9,324 nt of DNA from an uncultured Oscillibacter sp. (GTDB lineage: Bacteria; Bacillota; Clostridia; Oscillospirales; Oscillospiraceae). The notes below the pieces were generated by a model. It searched no databases. It saw nothing but the letters and a program-made list of their open reading frames with translations, and was not told the origin of the DNA. This document shows positions 1 through 6,606 of this stretch, in pieces. Location of the stretch: contig CALAAN010000192.1 in assembly GCA_937884915.1 (NCBI GenBank), forward strand, positions 1-9,324. The letters run 5' to 3'. Position 1 is the stretch's first letter, and every line of letters begins with the position of its first letter. A program made the translations under genes and the position numbers.

Positions 1-499
1 TGGTGAGCTCATCGGGATGGGCCGTGGCATACTCGACAAGATCGTTCCAGTTCTCAAAGCCGAGGTCCTTTCTTGCGCAGAGCGTGTAGGAGTTATCAAC
101 AAGGACCGTGCAGCCCTGTGCCATATCGTCCACAAAAGAAATTCCAGCCGTACCGGTCGCTTCATTCACAAGGCAGCCGTAATGGTTGAAAAGCACGCTG
201 TAACCGTCGGCTGGGCTCTCCATCACAGAGATCGCACCGGTCGTGCCGTTGGCGCCGGTGGTATTCACGACAACAACCGTAACGCCCAGCTTCTGTTCAA
301 GATACTTTGCGCAAAGGCGCGCATAGAGATCGCTGTCGCCGCCGGCGGCATACGCCACCGTGATCTGAATGGTTTTGGTCGGCCAGTTGAGATCGCTTTG
401 CTTCTGGGCGTCGGTACTGTCATTTGCCTGATCCTGACCGCAGGCAGTAAGAGAGAGAATCATCACGAGGGAAAGAATAAGGGCAATAATCTTTTTCAT
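1..499 (-). CDS. Tripartite tricarboxylate transporter substrate-binding lipoprotein (TctC/Bug family), 3' end missing
   Basis: Periplasmic-type solute receptor, here tethered to the membrane, that presents a carboxylate to a TctA/TctB-type secondary transporter. Only the first 166 codons are present; the gene runs off the left edge. Visible: a lipoprotein signal (MKK, hydrophobic core, lipobox LTAC with lipidated Cys20), a short polar linker, then the family opening WPTKTIQITVAYAAGGDSD (about residues 39-57), in which the AAGG-x-x-D loop normally binds the carboxylate. The ligand-loop segment VVVVNTTGANGT-x-GA and the P-x-DGY motif follow. The ATG has an AAAGGAA site about 8 bases upstream. 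It is the last visible gene of the minus-strand operon, 28 bases after the lactonase, so the imported substrate is probably what the upstream enzymes degrade. Membrane subunits presumably lie beyond the edge. Family assignment is firm; the ligand is unknown, since Bug proteins bind many different carboxylates. Confidence 0.92.
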   Translation of the reverse strand, partial: MKKIIALILSLVMILSLTACGQDQANDSTDAQKQSDLNWPTKTIQITVAYAAGGDSDLYARLCAKYLEQKLGVTVVVVNTTGANGTTGAISVMESPADGYSVLFNHYGCLVNEATGTAGISFVDDMAQGCTVLVDNSYTLCARKDLGFENWNDLVEYATAHPDELT

Positions 500-527
500 G
501 GTAATGTTCCTTTCAATTCTTTATTAT

Positions 528-1586
528 TTATTTTTCTGTAAAAACGATGCAGGCCGGGGCGCTGGCGATCATATCGGCATCGGCATAAGTCAATTTGCCT
601 GTTTCCGGATCGATCAGATATCGGGTCACGTTGTGTCCCTTTTCATTGGCTGCGTAGAGCTCCGTTCCATCTTTCGAAATAGCAAAAAAGCGCGGCTTTG
701 CGATCTGCTCTGTGCACCAGCCGTTTGGTGTAAGAAGCCCATCCGGCCCGATTGTAAACGAAGCAATGCTGCTGTGCTCACGATTTGACGCATAGAGGAA
801 TCTGCCGTTCGGATGCACTTCGATTTCCGCAGCCGAGTTCTTTGCGCCAAGGAAATCAGGCGGCAGGGTCGGCACGATCGCAAGCGGCATAAAAACGCCG
901 TCTTCATAGCGGCAGGCCACAACGCTGCCAAACCACTCCGTCAGAAGATAGGCAAGCTTTCCGTTGGGATGAAATGCGATATGGCGCGGGCAGCTTCCCG
1001 GGCGAACATGCAGCGTCTGCCTGAGTGACAAGATACCTTCATTGTCCATCGTATAGGTATTTACACTGTCCGTTCCCTTATCGATCTCAACAAGATAGCG
1101 GTAGTCCGGCGTAAAACGCGTCTGATGCGGTTTGACCGCATTCTGCGCCGCACGGAGCGGGCCAAGCTCTCCTGTCGGGATCTCGATACCGGCAATATCT
1201 CCGAAGGAACCGTCTTCAAGGAGTCGGATCGTTACGATGCCTCCATCGTTCCCTCCACTACAGGCAGAGACAACCAGAAAGCTATCCTCCCGGTCTGTCT
1301 GAAGAAAAACTCCGTTGTGAAAGCCGATTTTCCTCTCGTTGAGCAGCTGCAGCGATCCATCCTGATCGTCAATTGCGTAGGCTGCAACATATTCTCCGTC
1401 TGACTGCACTGTATAGAGTACGTGCTTTTTCTTTCCCAGCGCAAGAAACGACGGATTCATGCGGGAAACGATCTGGATCTCTTCCCACTTCTGTTCGCGC
1501 GAGGGCCGCCGAAAAACGCTGATGCCTCCCTGACCGAGGCCACCGCGTTTTTTCGTCGTATAGCTGCCTACATAGGCAAATTCCAT
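528..1586 (-). CDS. Lactonase family protein (seven-bladed beta-propeller, PF10282-type)
   Basis: A 352-residue protein of the 6-phosphogluconolactonase (YbhE-type) / carboxymuconate-cyclase propeller family, whose members hydrolyse or form sugar-acid or muconate-type lactones. Hallmarks: N-terminal YVGSYT (residues 5-10); a SCPRHIAFHPNGK blade motif; the conserved block around NSAAEIEVHPNGRFLYASNR with a following SIASF strand; and a final blade with KPRFFAISKDG and AANE. No signal peptide is visible, so it should be cytoplasmic, and the length matches single-domain family members. The start is set by a GGAGGAAA site four to five bases before the ATG, lying in the 14-base gap after the RraA-type gene. 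Co-transcription with an aldolase-type protein, a dehydrogenase and a carboxylate receptor suggests it opens a lactone intermediate or substrate of the same pathway. No pentose-phosphate genes are nearby, so housekeeping 6-phosphogluconolactonase activity is possible but less likely. Family call strong, substrate unknown. Confidence 0.9.
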   Translation of the reverse strand: MEFAYVGSYTTKKRGGLGQGGISVFRRPSREQKWEEIQIVSRMNPSFLALGKKKHVLYTVQSDGEYVAAYAIDDQDGSLQLLNERKIGFHNGVFLQTDREDSFLVVSACSGGNDGGIVTIRLLEDGSFGDIAGIEIPTGELGPLRAAQNAVKPHQTRFTPDYRYLVEIDKGTDSVNTYTMDNEGILSLRQTLHVRPGSCPRHIAFHPNGKLAYLLTEWFGSVVACRYEDGVFMPLAIVPTLPPDFLGAKNSAAEIEVHPNGRFLYASNREHSSIASFTIGPDGLLTPNGWCTEQIAKPRFFAISKDGTELYAANEKGHNVTRYLIDPETGKLTYADADMIASAPACIVFTEK

Positions 1587-1600
1587 TGCAGTTTCCTCCG

Positions 1601-2290
1601 TCAGAATGTAACAACGCCCAGCTTTTCTGCCTTGGCAGTCCAGGAACTCTCATGCTCTTCATAATTCACATGGCCTTCTGCGTAGGCGCTGAGCTTCTTC
1701 GTCTCTTTGGCAAGCTTCTCCTGTGCTTTGTCGATGATATACGGTGCGTCATCCTTTCGGATCACAACAACACCGTCCAAATCACCGACAAGGATATCGC
1801 CCGGCAGAACAACTACGCCGCCGCAGCACACAGGGACGTTGATCTCACCGGGGCCGTTTTTAAAGGGGCCCTGCGGCGTGATCCCCTTGGCGTAGACCGG
1901 TATGGACGAGCGCAGAATCCCATCCAGATCCCGCAGCGCACCGTTGACAACAATGCCCGCCAGTCCTTTCTTTTCAGCATAGGTGATCATGATTTCGCCT
2001 GCAAGAGATCTCTCCATGCAGCCGCCGCCATCCACAACAAGGACATCGCCTGGCTGGGCAATATCCAGCGCGCGGTGGAACATCAGGTTGTCTCCCAGCG
2101 GTGCCCGGACCGTGATCGCCGTCCCAAGCATCGGCAGATGGTTGAGCGACTTGATGCTCGCATCCGTATTGTACAGGCGGTTCATCATGTCGTTAATGTT
2201 GCTCGACGGGATCCCTCGAAATCGCTCAACAAGTGCGCGATCCGACCGCTCAACATTGGTAAAAATACGAAAACCGGCTCCCTCAGGCAT
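1601..2290 (-). CDS. RraA family protein, HMG/oxaloacetate-aldolase-like
   Basis: A 229-residue member of the RraA/MenG-like fold. Characterised catalytic members are divalent-metal-dependent class II aldolases that cleave 4-hydroxy-4-methyl-2-oxoglutarate or decarboxylate oxaloacetate; others (E. coli RraA) only inhibit RNase E. Features matching the catalytic members: the GTAITVRAP segment (56-64), VVDGGG (85-90), the loop AGE (97-99) and NGALRDLDG (116-124), whose Arg120-Asp121 pair corresponds to the substrate- and metal-binding Arg-Asp of HMG aldolase. PGD-x-LVGDLDGVVVI (163-177) closes the core. About 50 charged C-terminal residues extend the fold, as in many TTT-linked relatives. The ATG overlaps the upstream gene's stop by 8 bases and has an AAAGGAGG site inside that gene, so translation is probably coupled. 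The operon context favours a metabolic aldolase or decarboxylase over an RNase regulator. That choice is inference. Confidence 0.9.
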   Translation of the reverse strand: MPEGAGFRIFTNVERSDRALVERFRGIPSSNINDMMNRLYNTDASIKSLNHLPMLGTAITVRAPLGDNLMFHRALDIAQPGDVLVVDGGGCMERSLAGEIMITYAEKKGLAGIVVNGALRDLDGILRSSIPVYAKGITPQGPFKNGPGEINVPVCCGGVVVLPGDILVGDLDGVVVIRKDDAPYIIDKAQEKLAKETKKLSAYAEGHVNYEEHESSWTAKAEKLGVVTF

Positions 2291-3197
2291 TTGCGGCGTC
2301 CTCCTTTTCCATCTTGGTATCTTTCAGCAGCAGATCAACGACTGCCCGCAGATCCGGCTCCTCATTCGGCCCGATGCGGTCTTTATAGTTGCAGGCAGCA
2401 AGCTGTTTGAGTTTCTTTGCTGTGGCGTGAGAAATAGACGCATCATACCCCATGCTTTCCACAGTCTTTGCAGCAGCCTCGGCCTCCACAGCTCGCCTCT
2501 CCGCATGAACAAGCGTGCGGTAAAGTGTTTTATCCGCAAACTCTTCAATATTGCGATCCTTAAATGTATTCTTCGTCAAATCAATGATGTAATCCAGCAC
2601 TCCGTACGCAGCGGCGGGGACATAGCTCTCGATCAGCAGCTGCGGCAAGCCCTTACTGAAAACACTCTTGAACATCTTACAGGCACTTGCACCACCGGCG
2701 GGAGCATCCAGCTTTTTTATCACGGTGTTGTACTGCCCGTAGGCATTGCAGAATGCCTCTGCACCATCGCCGGAAGCATACATTTTCGTGCGGTGCTTAC
2801 CGGCCGGAACCATTCCCAATACGCCGACATCACAGAAAAGAACTCCCTCCTGACGCGGCAGCTTATCGATCTCCGTCATATCCGTGGGACTTGAGGAGTT
2901 CAGGTCTACATAAACCTGACCCGAAACAAGATTGGGCAAAATGCCATTCGCCACGGAAACACATACGGCAGGACTGTTCATCGAGAGAACAAAGTCCGCA
3001 TTGCGGTAAGCATCCTCCAGAGTAGGTGCCAGAGAAATTCCAACTTCATCCGCTCTTTCCCGAATCAGTTTCCCTCGTACAGGATCGTCCTGCATCATAT
3101 CATAGGCTGTAATGCTGTCCAGCCCTTCTCCGCGCAGGCCCTTTGTAATGTTGTAAGCCGCCTCACCAAATCCGATGAAGGCAAAAAGATATTTCAT
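2283..3197 (-). CDS. NAD(P)-dependent oxidoreductase, 6-phosphogluconate-dehydrogenase-like N-domain with DUF1932-type C-domain
   Basis: A 304-residue cytoplasmic enzyme of the beta-hydroxyacid dehydrogenase type. The N-terminal Rossmann domain (about 1-160) begins with IGFGEAA (residues 8-14), a GxGxxA nucleotide loop typical of this subgroup; the strand YVDLNSSSP (96-104) follows. The motif GGASACKMFKSVFSKG (168-183) places Lys174 where the family's catalytic lysine sits. The helical remainder with SYVPAAAYGVLDYI fits the DUF1932 C-terminal domain rather than the classical 3-hydroxyisobutyrate dehydrogenase end. It should oxidise a secondary hydroxyl of a hydroxy acid with NAD(P), but the exact substrate is not deducible. 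It is the first gene after the sigma-54 promoter, with an AAGGAG site seven to eight bases from the ATG, and it overlaps the RraA-type gene. Predicted order of action: oxidation here, then aldol cleavage or decarboxylation by the next gene product. Confidence 0.9.
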   Translation of the reverse strand: MKYLFAFIGFGEAAYNITKGLRGEGLDSITAYDMMQDDPVRGKLIRERADEVGISLAPTLEDAYRNADFVLSMNSPAVCVSVANGILPNLVSGQVYVDLNSSSPTDMTEIDKLPRQEGVLFCDVGVLGMVPAGKHRTKMYASGDGAEAFCNAYGQYNTVIKKLDAPAGGASACKMFKSVFSKGLPQLLIESYVPAAAYGVLDYIIDLTKNTFKDRNIEEFADKTLYRTLVHAERRAVEAEAAAKTVESMGYDASISHATAKKLKQLAACNYKDRIGPNEEPDLRAVVDLLLKDTKMEKEDAANA

Positions 3198-3247
3198 TCG
3201 CGTTCACTCCTTGCAGTGTGGTCTTAGAAGATCTTCGCTTACCATTT

Positions 3248-3263
3248 AGCAAACTGCGTGCCA
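3248..3263 (-). promoter_or_regulatory. Sigma-54 (RpoN) -24/-12 promoter of the minus-strand operon
   Basis: Read on the minus strand the site is TGGCACGCAGTTTGCT, a full match to the consensus TGGCACRNNNNTTGCW. The GG pair is at 3262-3261 and the GC pair at 3250-3249. Counting twelve bases down from the -12 C gives a start near 3237, about 40 bases before the dehydrogenase ATG at 3197. A 10-base palindrome, GAAGATCTTC (3227-3236), starts right after that point; its meaning is unknown. A divergent sigma-54 activator gene directly upstream makes this the obvious target promoter. Confidence 0.9.
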
Positions 3264-3315
3264 ACTCGCGAATGCCCTAAAATACGCAATTTTTCCACTA
3301 CTTTCTCCATTTAAT

Positions 3316-3346
3316 ATTTCATAATTGAAATTCATATTTCAATTAT
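3316..3346. promoter_or_regulatory. Three-half-site operator / upstream activating sequence for the sigma-54 activator
   Basis: The hexamers ATTTCA (3316-3321), TGAAAT (3326-3331) and ATTTCA (3336-3341) alternate in orientation and are each separated by 4 bases, so the period is exactly 10 bases. They form two overlapping palindromes, ATTTCA-N4-TGAAAT and TGAAAT-N4-ATTTCA. In addition ATAATTGAAA (3321-3330) and TTTCAATTAT (3337-3346) make a perfect 10-base inverted repeat with a 6-base spacer. The array centre is about 90 bases upstream of the predicted sigma-54 start, a usual enhancer distance. Binding by the adjacent Fis-type HTH regulator is inferred. Confidence 0.75.
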
Positions 3347-3354
3347 GTTATAAT
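3325..3354 (+). promoter_or_regulatory. Sigma-70-type promoter of the sigma-54 activator gene
   Basis: TTGAAA at 3325-3330 is one base off the -35 consensus and TATAAT at 3349-3354 is a perfect -10, with an 18-base spacer. Transcription would begin near 3361, leaving a leader of only about 17 bases that is almost all ribosome site. The -35 and spacer lie inside the ATTTCA/TGAAAT operator, so the activator should block its own promoter when bound. Confidence 0.8.
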
Positions 3355-3361
3355 CAAAATG

Positions 3362-3380
3362 AAAGGAGGCTCTCAAATTG
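3362..3380 (+). promoter_or_regulatory. Ribosome binding site and TTG start of the activator gene
   Basis: AAAGGAGG (3362-3369) is followed after 8 bases by TTG at 3378-3380, which opens the long reading frame. The nearby ATG at 3359-3361 precedes the ribosome site and is out of frame, so it is not the start. A TTG start with a strong ribosome site and a very short leader suggests modest, constant production of the regulator. Confidence 0.8.
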
Positions 3381-5291
3381 GATAATTCGATCATTTTCAT
3401 CACCAAATCTTGGCACCATTATACTGCGGCGCAGGAGATTTTGCAGCGCCATCGGATCGAACTGCCCGTCTTTTTTGCAAGCGACGTGATCGACGCTGTA
3501 AAAATTGCCGGGGTACAGATTGAAAACGGGGCCAAAGTTTTGATTTCGACCGACTATTTGTGCACTCTTTTTATGGAAAAATTTGATGTGCCGATCGTCC
3601 CCGTAAAACGCAGCAGTCATTCTTTCTGCATGCGCATTATGGAGGCGCGTGAAAAGGGACATCGCGTTGCTCTTCTCGCAAGAGTCGGTTCATCCTCCTT
3701 CACACAGGCCGCACAGGAAGCACAAAGTCTCTTTGATAAAGATGTTGCCCTGTATTATTTTAAGCAAAACGATAAAACCCTCGCCGCCACACAGCGCATC
3801 AAAGCAGACGGCTTCACAGCGATCATCGGTCCTTCCTGGATCCATGAAGCCGCTATTCAGGCAGGGCTCGAATTTCTCAATGTGCCCCTGCCTGAATCTC
3901 CCTTTCTGGATGCCATTTCGCTCGCGCGATACAATCTTCGCATTTATCAGGAGCGAATGGAAAAAGAGCAGCTTATCAGCGCGATCCTTGATTCGGCAAA
4001 TGAGGCGATGATTGCTTTGGACAGCCGCGGGACGATCATCAATATCAATCGCGCGGCCCGCCAACTCTTTGACGTTGCCACCGATGAAGTTATTCAGCAG
4101 CCGTATGAAAAAACGCCTTTGAGCTGCCTTGAACTTCACAACAGCCTGACCCTTGGTCAGCCGATCAACAGCTCTATGGCGACCTTTCGCAGCCGAAGTT
4201 TTATTTACAGCACGATCCCTCTGCCGGGCAGTCAGGACGGACACTCTCTGATCGTCAAATGCACTGCGATCGAACAGCTGCAGGAGGCTGAGCATAACCT
4301 TCGCATGAAGCTGCTGCCGCGCGGCAGTACTCCAACCAAGTTTTTCCATAACATTGTCGGGCAGAGCGCAGCGATCACACAGTCAATCGAGATCGCCAAG
4401 CGATATGCAACCGTAGATTCTACCGTTTTAATTTCAGCGCCGAGCGGCTGCGGCAAAGAAGTTTTTGCACAAAGCATCCACAATGCCAGCAGCCGAAAAG
4501 GTATGCCGTTCGTCGTCATCAACTGTGCTGCCATGCCGGAAAGCATTTTGGAAAGCATTCTTTTCGGCTATGAGCCCGGCAGCTTCACCGGTGCGCGCTC
4601 CGGAGGAAAAGCCGGCCTTTTTGAATTGGCTCACAAGGGCACCGTATTCCTTGACGAAGTAAGCGAAATGCCGCTTGCCATGCAGGGGCGTTTTCTCCGC
4701 GTCCTGCAAGAGCGGGAAGTCATGCGCATCGGCAGTGACCGCCCCGTTCCTATCGACATCCGAGTAATCGCGGCTACCAACCGAAATCTTTTAAAAATGG
4801 TACAAGACGGCGCGTTTCGCGAAGACCTCTACTATCGACTTGGCGTATTGCTGCTGAAAATTCCTCCGCTGTCGCAGCGGCAGGATGACGTTCCCGCGCT
4901 CACCAGATATTTTTTGACAACGCGCAGTATGGAGCTCCATTGCAGCCCCTATGACATTTCCCCCGATGCTTTGGAGCTATTATGTCATCAGCATTATAGC
5001 GGCAATGTTCGGCAGCTGAACAATATTCTTGAGCGTGCAATGGTACTCTCGCCCACACACATGATTGATCTCGCCACTGTGCGCCTCGCGTTTGATAACG
5101 CTGCTGATCCGTCCGTACCGTCAAACACCAGTCCGGAACATCCGCTGCGCTCACTTCGCTCTCAGCAAGAAGCCGATGAAATCCGCGCCGCACTGAGCGC
5201 CGCCAGCGGAAACCGCGCCAAGGCCGCAGCAATGCTCGGCATCAGTACAACGACCCTTTGGCGCAAAATGCGAGCGTTGCAAATTCAGTAA
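3378..5291 (+). CDS. PrpR-type sigma-54-dependent transcriptional activator (PrpR_N-PAS-AAA+-HTH)
   Basis: A 637-residue enhancer-binding protein that would use ATP hydrolysis to open a sigma-54 promoter when its ligand is bound. Domains: a PrpR_N-like small-molecule sensor (about 1-185); a PAS segment (about 197-300, with MIALDSRGTIININRAA); the AAA+ core (about 323-500); and a Fis-type helix-turn-helix (about 600-634, GNRAKAAAMLGIS then LWRKMRAL). Core motifs: Walker A SGCGKE (356-361), the sigma-54 contact loop GSFTGA (401-406, Ser in place of the usual Ala), Walker B FLDE (424-427), sensor I IAATNRN, and arginine-finger region FREDLYYRL (480-488). No receiver domain is present, so control is by ligand rather than phosphorylation. 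It is divergent from the four-gene operon, with a perfect sigma-54 promoter and a palindromic operator between them, so it is very probably that operon's activator. The ligand is likely the imported acid or a breakdown product, which is inference. Confidence 0.95.
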   Translation: MDNSIIFITKSWHHYTAAQEILQRHRIELPVFFASDVIDAVKIAGVQIENGAKVLISTDYLCTLFMEKFDVPIVPVKRSSHSFCMRIMEAREKGHRVALLARVGSSSFTQAAQEAQSLFDKDVALYYFKQNDKTLAATQRIKADGFTAIIGPSWIHEAAIQAGLEFLNVPLPESPFLDAISLARYNLRIYQERMEKEQLISAILDSANEAMIALDSRGTIININRAARQLFDVATDEVIQQPYEKTPLSCLELHNSLTLGQPINSSMATFRSRSFIYSTIPLPGSQDGHSLIVKCTAIEQLQEAEHNLRMKLLPRGSTPTKFFHNIVGQSAAITQSIEIAKRYATVDSTVLISAPSGCGKEVFAQSIHNASSRKGMPFVVINCAAMPESILESILFGYEPGSFTGARSGGKAGLFELAHKGTVFLDEVSEMPLAMQGRFLRVLQEREVMRIGSDRPVPIDIRVIAATNRNLLKMVQDGAFREDLYYRLGVLLLKIPPLSQRQDDVPALTRYFLTTRSMELHCSPYDISPDALELLCHQHYSGNVRQLNNILERAMVLSPTHMIDLATVRLAFDNAADPSVPSNTSPEHPLRSLRSQQEADEIRAALSAASGNRAKAAAMLGISTTTLWRKMRALQIQ

Positions 5292-5323
5292 CACATCGCA
5301 TCACTTAGCATGCTGTTGCCTAA

Positions 5324-5364
5324 AAAGCCCGCTGCCCTGCGCATTGCGCAGGGCAGCGGGCTTT
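5324..5364. terminator. Strong bidirectional hairpin terminator after the activator gene
   Basis: The arms AAAGCCCGCTGCCCTGCGC (5324-5342) and 5346-5364 are a perfect 19-base inverted repeat with the 3-base loop ATT. On the plus strand it ends in only TTT; on the minus strand it ends in five Ts. It lies 33 bases after the activator stop and can insulate the convergent genes in both directions. Confidence 0.85.
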
Positions 5365-5445
5365 GCAACGGTCGCAATTTACAATTGGTCGCTGACAGGC
5401 TTCGTCACTTCTGAATATCGATACACAAATAGCAGAACTTAGAAC

Positions 5446-5479
5446 AAAAAGGGCGCGTTGCAAAATAACGCACCCTTTT
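5446..5479 (-). terminator. Rho-independent terminator of the dehydrogenase gene at 5511-6533
   Basis: The arms 5447-5459 and 5467-5479 pair over 13 bases with a 7-base loop. The one non-identical pair reads as G-U on the minus-strand RNA but as C-A on the plus-strand RNA. The minus-strand RNA also ends in a run of five U, so the element is built for the minus-strand gene, whose stop is 31 bases away. Confidence 0.85.
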
Positions 5480-5510
5480 CAGTTACATATTTTTCACCGT
5501 GCTGCCTTAC

Positions 5511-6533
5511 TCAGCAGTAGTACTCCATCGGGTAGGTGAGGTATTCGACCGGCTCGAGCTGGTCGCAGGTGACGTAGCCGGCGGGGGCGCGGAGCAGGGA
5601 CGGGATGCGGTTGATGACCGTGGCGCAGGTGTGCTCGACGGTCGCGGGCTTCACAACGTGGAACTCCGTCTTCGGCTCGCCGAAGATCTCCCAGTCGCAC
5701 ATGTCGCCGTCGTCCGGTCCGTAGACCTTGCCGATAGTCTCTTCTTCCACGGTGATGCCCTGCATCGTCTCGATGGTGACGACCGCCGACATGCCGATGG
5801 CGTTGCCCGCCTTGATCTCCTTGCCGAGCGTCTCACTGTAGATGTCCTTGTCGATGATGCAGGGGACGTGCTTCTGCGAAATGCTCTTGATCGTCAGGCC
5901 CAGCTTGCTGCAGATCGCCTCGGCGGCGTTCCACGCATAGGACGGCTCAAACTCGGTCGGATGCGCGATCTTCGCCTCAAATTCCTCCGGCGTCAGGTCG
6001 CAGCCGTGCGCCTGCGCCAGTGCGATGCCGTACTCGTCCACATTGTAGCTGTAAGCGCCCTTGATCTTCGTGATGTTATGGCAGCCGGCGGCCACGAGGC
6101 CGACCATATTGATCCAGAAAATATCCTGCATGCCGCTGCCGGTGATGGTGCAGCCGTTCGCCTTGGCCAGCGCGTCCAGCCTGTTGATCATGGCCGCGGA
6201 CGTCGTCCAGGGATAGATGGCCTCCTCGCAGGTCGTGATGACGTTGATGCCGCGGGACACGCACTGCTCGATCGCTTCGTAGATATCGCCGATGAAGCTG
6301 CGGGTCGTGATGATGGCGACGTCGGCGTCGCACTCGTCGAGGACCTTTTCGGCATTGTCAGAGATGATGATGCCCGTCTTGACGCCAAGTCCGGCCCAGT
6401 CGCCGATGTCCTGACCGACGGACGCACCGTGGCCGATGCCGCCGACGATCTGCGCGCCATGCTCATAGGCGTAGCGGAGGGTATACTTGCTCATCTTTCC
6501 GCAGCCGTACTGCACGATCTTGATTTTTTCCAT
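5511..6533 (-). CDS. DapB-like NAD(P)-dependent amino-acid dehydrogenase (2,4-diaminopentanoate dehydrogenase family)
   Basis: A 340-residue cytoplasmic enzyme with a dihydrodipicolinate-reductase-like Rossmann domain followed by the C-terminal domain of 2,4-diaminopentanoate dehydrogenase (Ord), an ornithine-fermentation enzyme. Seen: VQYGCGKM (7-14, GxGxM nucleotide loop); VAIITTRSF (72-80); GINVITTCEEAIYPW (95-109); ITGSGMQDIFW (130-140); and a conserved end with INRIPSLLRAPAGYVT (307-322). The ATG at 6533 is chosen because AAAGGAG lies seven bases upstream and the promoter sits inside any longer frame. Codons are strongly biased to C/G endings (nearly all Ile ATC, Gly GGC), more than in neighbouring genes, which hints at high expression or different ancestry. 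No other ornithine-pathway gene is visible, so the true substrate may be another amino acid or imine. A Rex-like operator upstream suggests control by NADH/NAD+. Confidence 0.87.
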   Translation of the reverse strand: MEKIKIVQYGCGKMSKYTLRYAYEHGAQIVGGIGHGASVGQDIGDWAGLGVKTGIIISDNAEKVLDECDADVAIITTRSFIGDIYEAIEQCVSRGINVITTCEEAIYPWTTSAAMINRLDALAKANGCTITGSGMQDIFWINMVGLVAAGCHNITKIKGAYSYNVDEYGIALAQAHGCDLTPEEFEAKIAHPTEFEPSYAWNAAEAICSKLGLTIKSISQKHVPCIIDKDIYSETLGKEIKAGNAIGMSAVVTIETMQGITVEEETIGKVYGPDDGDMCDWEIFGEPKTEFHVVKPATVEHTCATVINRIPSLLRAPAGYVTCDQLEPVEYLTYPMEYYC

Positions 6534-6573
6534 GATAAAAACTCCTTTCTGTAATACATAGCTACTACGGTAA

Positions 6574-6601
6574 AGTATATCTTTCCTCCGGAGAGAGTCA
6601 A
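6574..6601 (-). promoter_or_regulatory. Sigma-70-type promoter of the DapB-like dehydrogenase gene
   Basis: On the minus strand TTGACT (6601-6596) and TATACT (6579-6574) are separated by 16 bases; each is one base from consensus. The predicted leader is about 35 bases. The spacer contains the 8-base palindrome CTCCGGAG (6587-6594), possibly incidental. The position rules out a translation start at the upstream in-frame ATG at 6605. Confidence 0.75.
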
Positions 6602-6606
6602 GCATT

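Noticed and set aside
17..541. Plus-strand open frame of 174 codons opposite the TctC-type gene
   Set aside because: It is the antisense of a gene with a clear lipoprotein signal and family motifs; it has no ribosome site and no recognisable domain.
3227..3236. 10-base palindrome GAAGATCTTC as an operator or riboswitch
   Set aside because: It is too short to support alone, though its position right at the predicted sigma-54 start is noted in the promoter entry.
3412..3428. Possible plus-strand sigma-54 site beginning TGGCACC
   Set aside because: The -12 GC is not at the required spacing, and it lies inside the activator coding region.
5499..6554. Long plus-strand open frame of 351 codons opposite the DapB-like gene
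   Set aside because: A GC-rich antisense frame with low-complexity D/V/A/R-rich composition; the minus strand carries the ribosome site, promoter, terminator and conserved motifs.
6534..6605. 24-residue N-terminal extension of the DapB-like enzyme starting at the ATG at 6605
   Set aside because: It would cover the -35/-10 promoter, lacks a ribosome site, and the residues do not look like the family; the ATG at 6533 has AAAGGAG.
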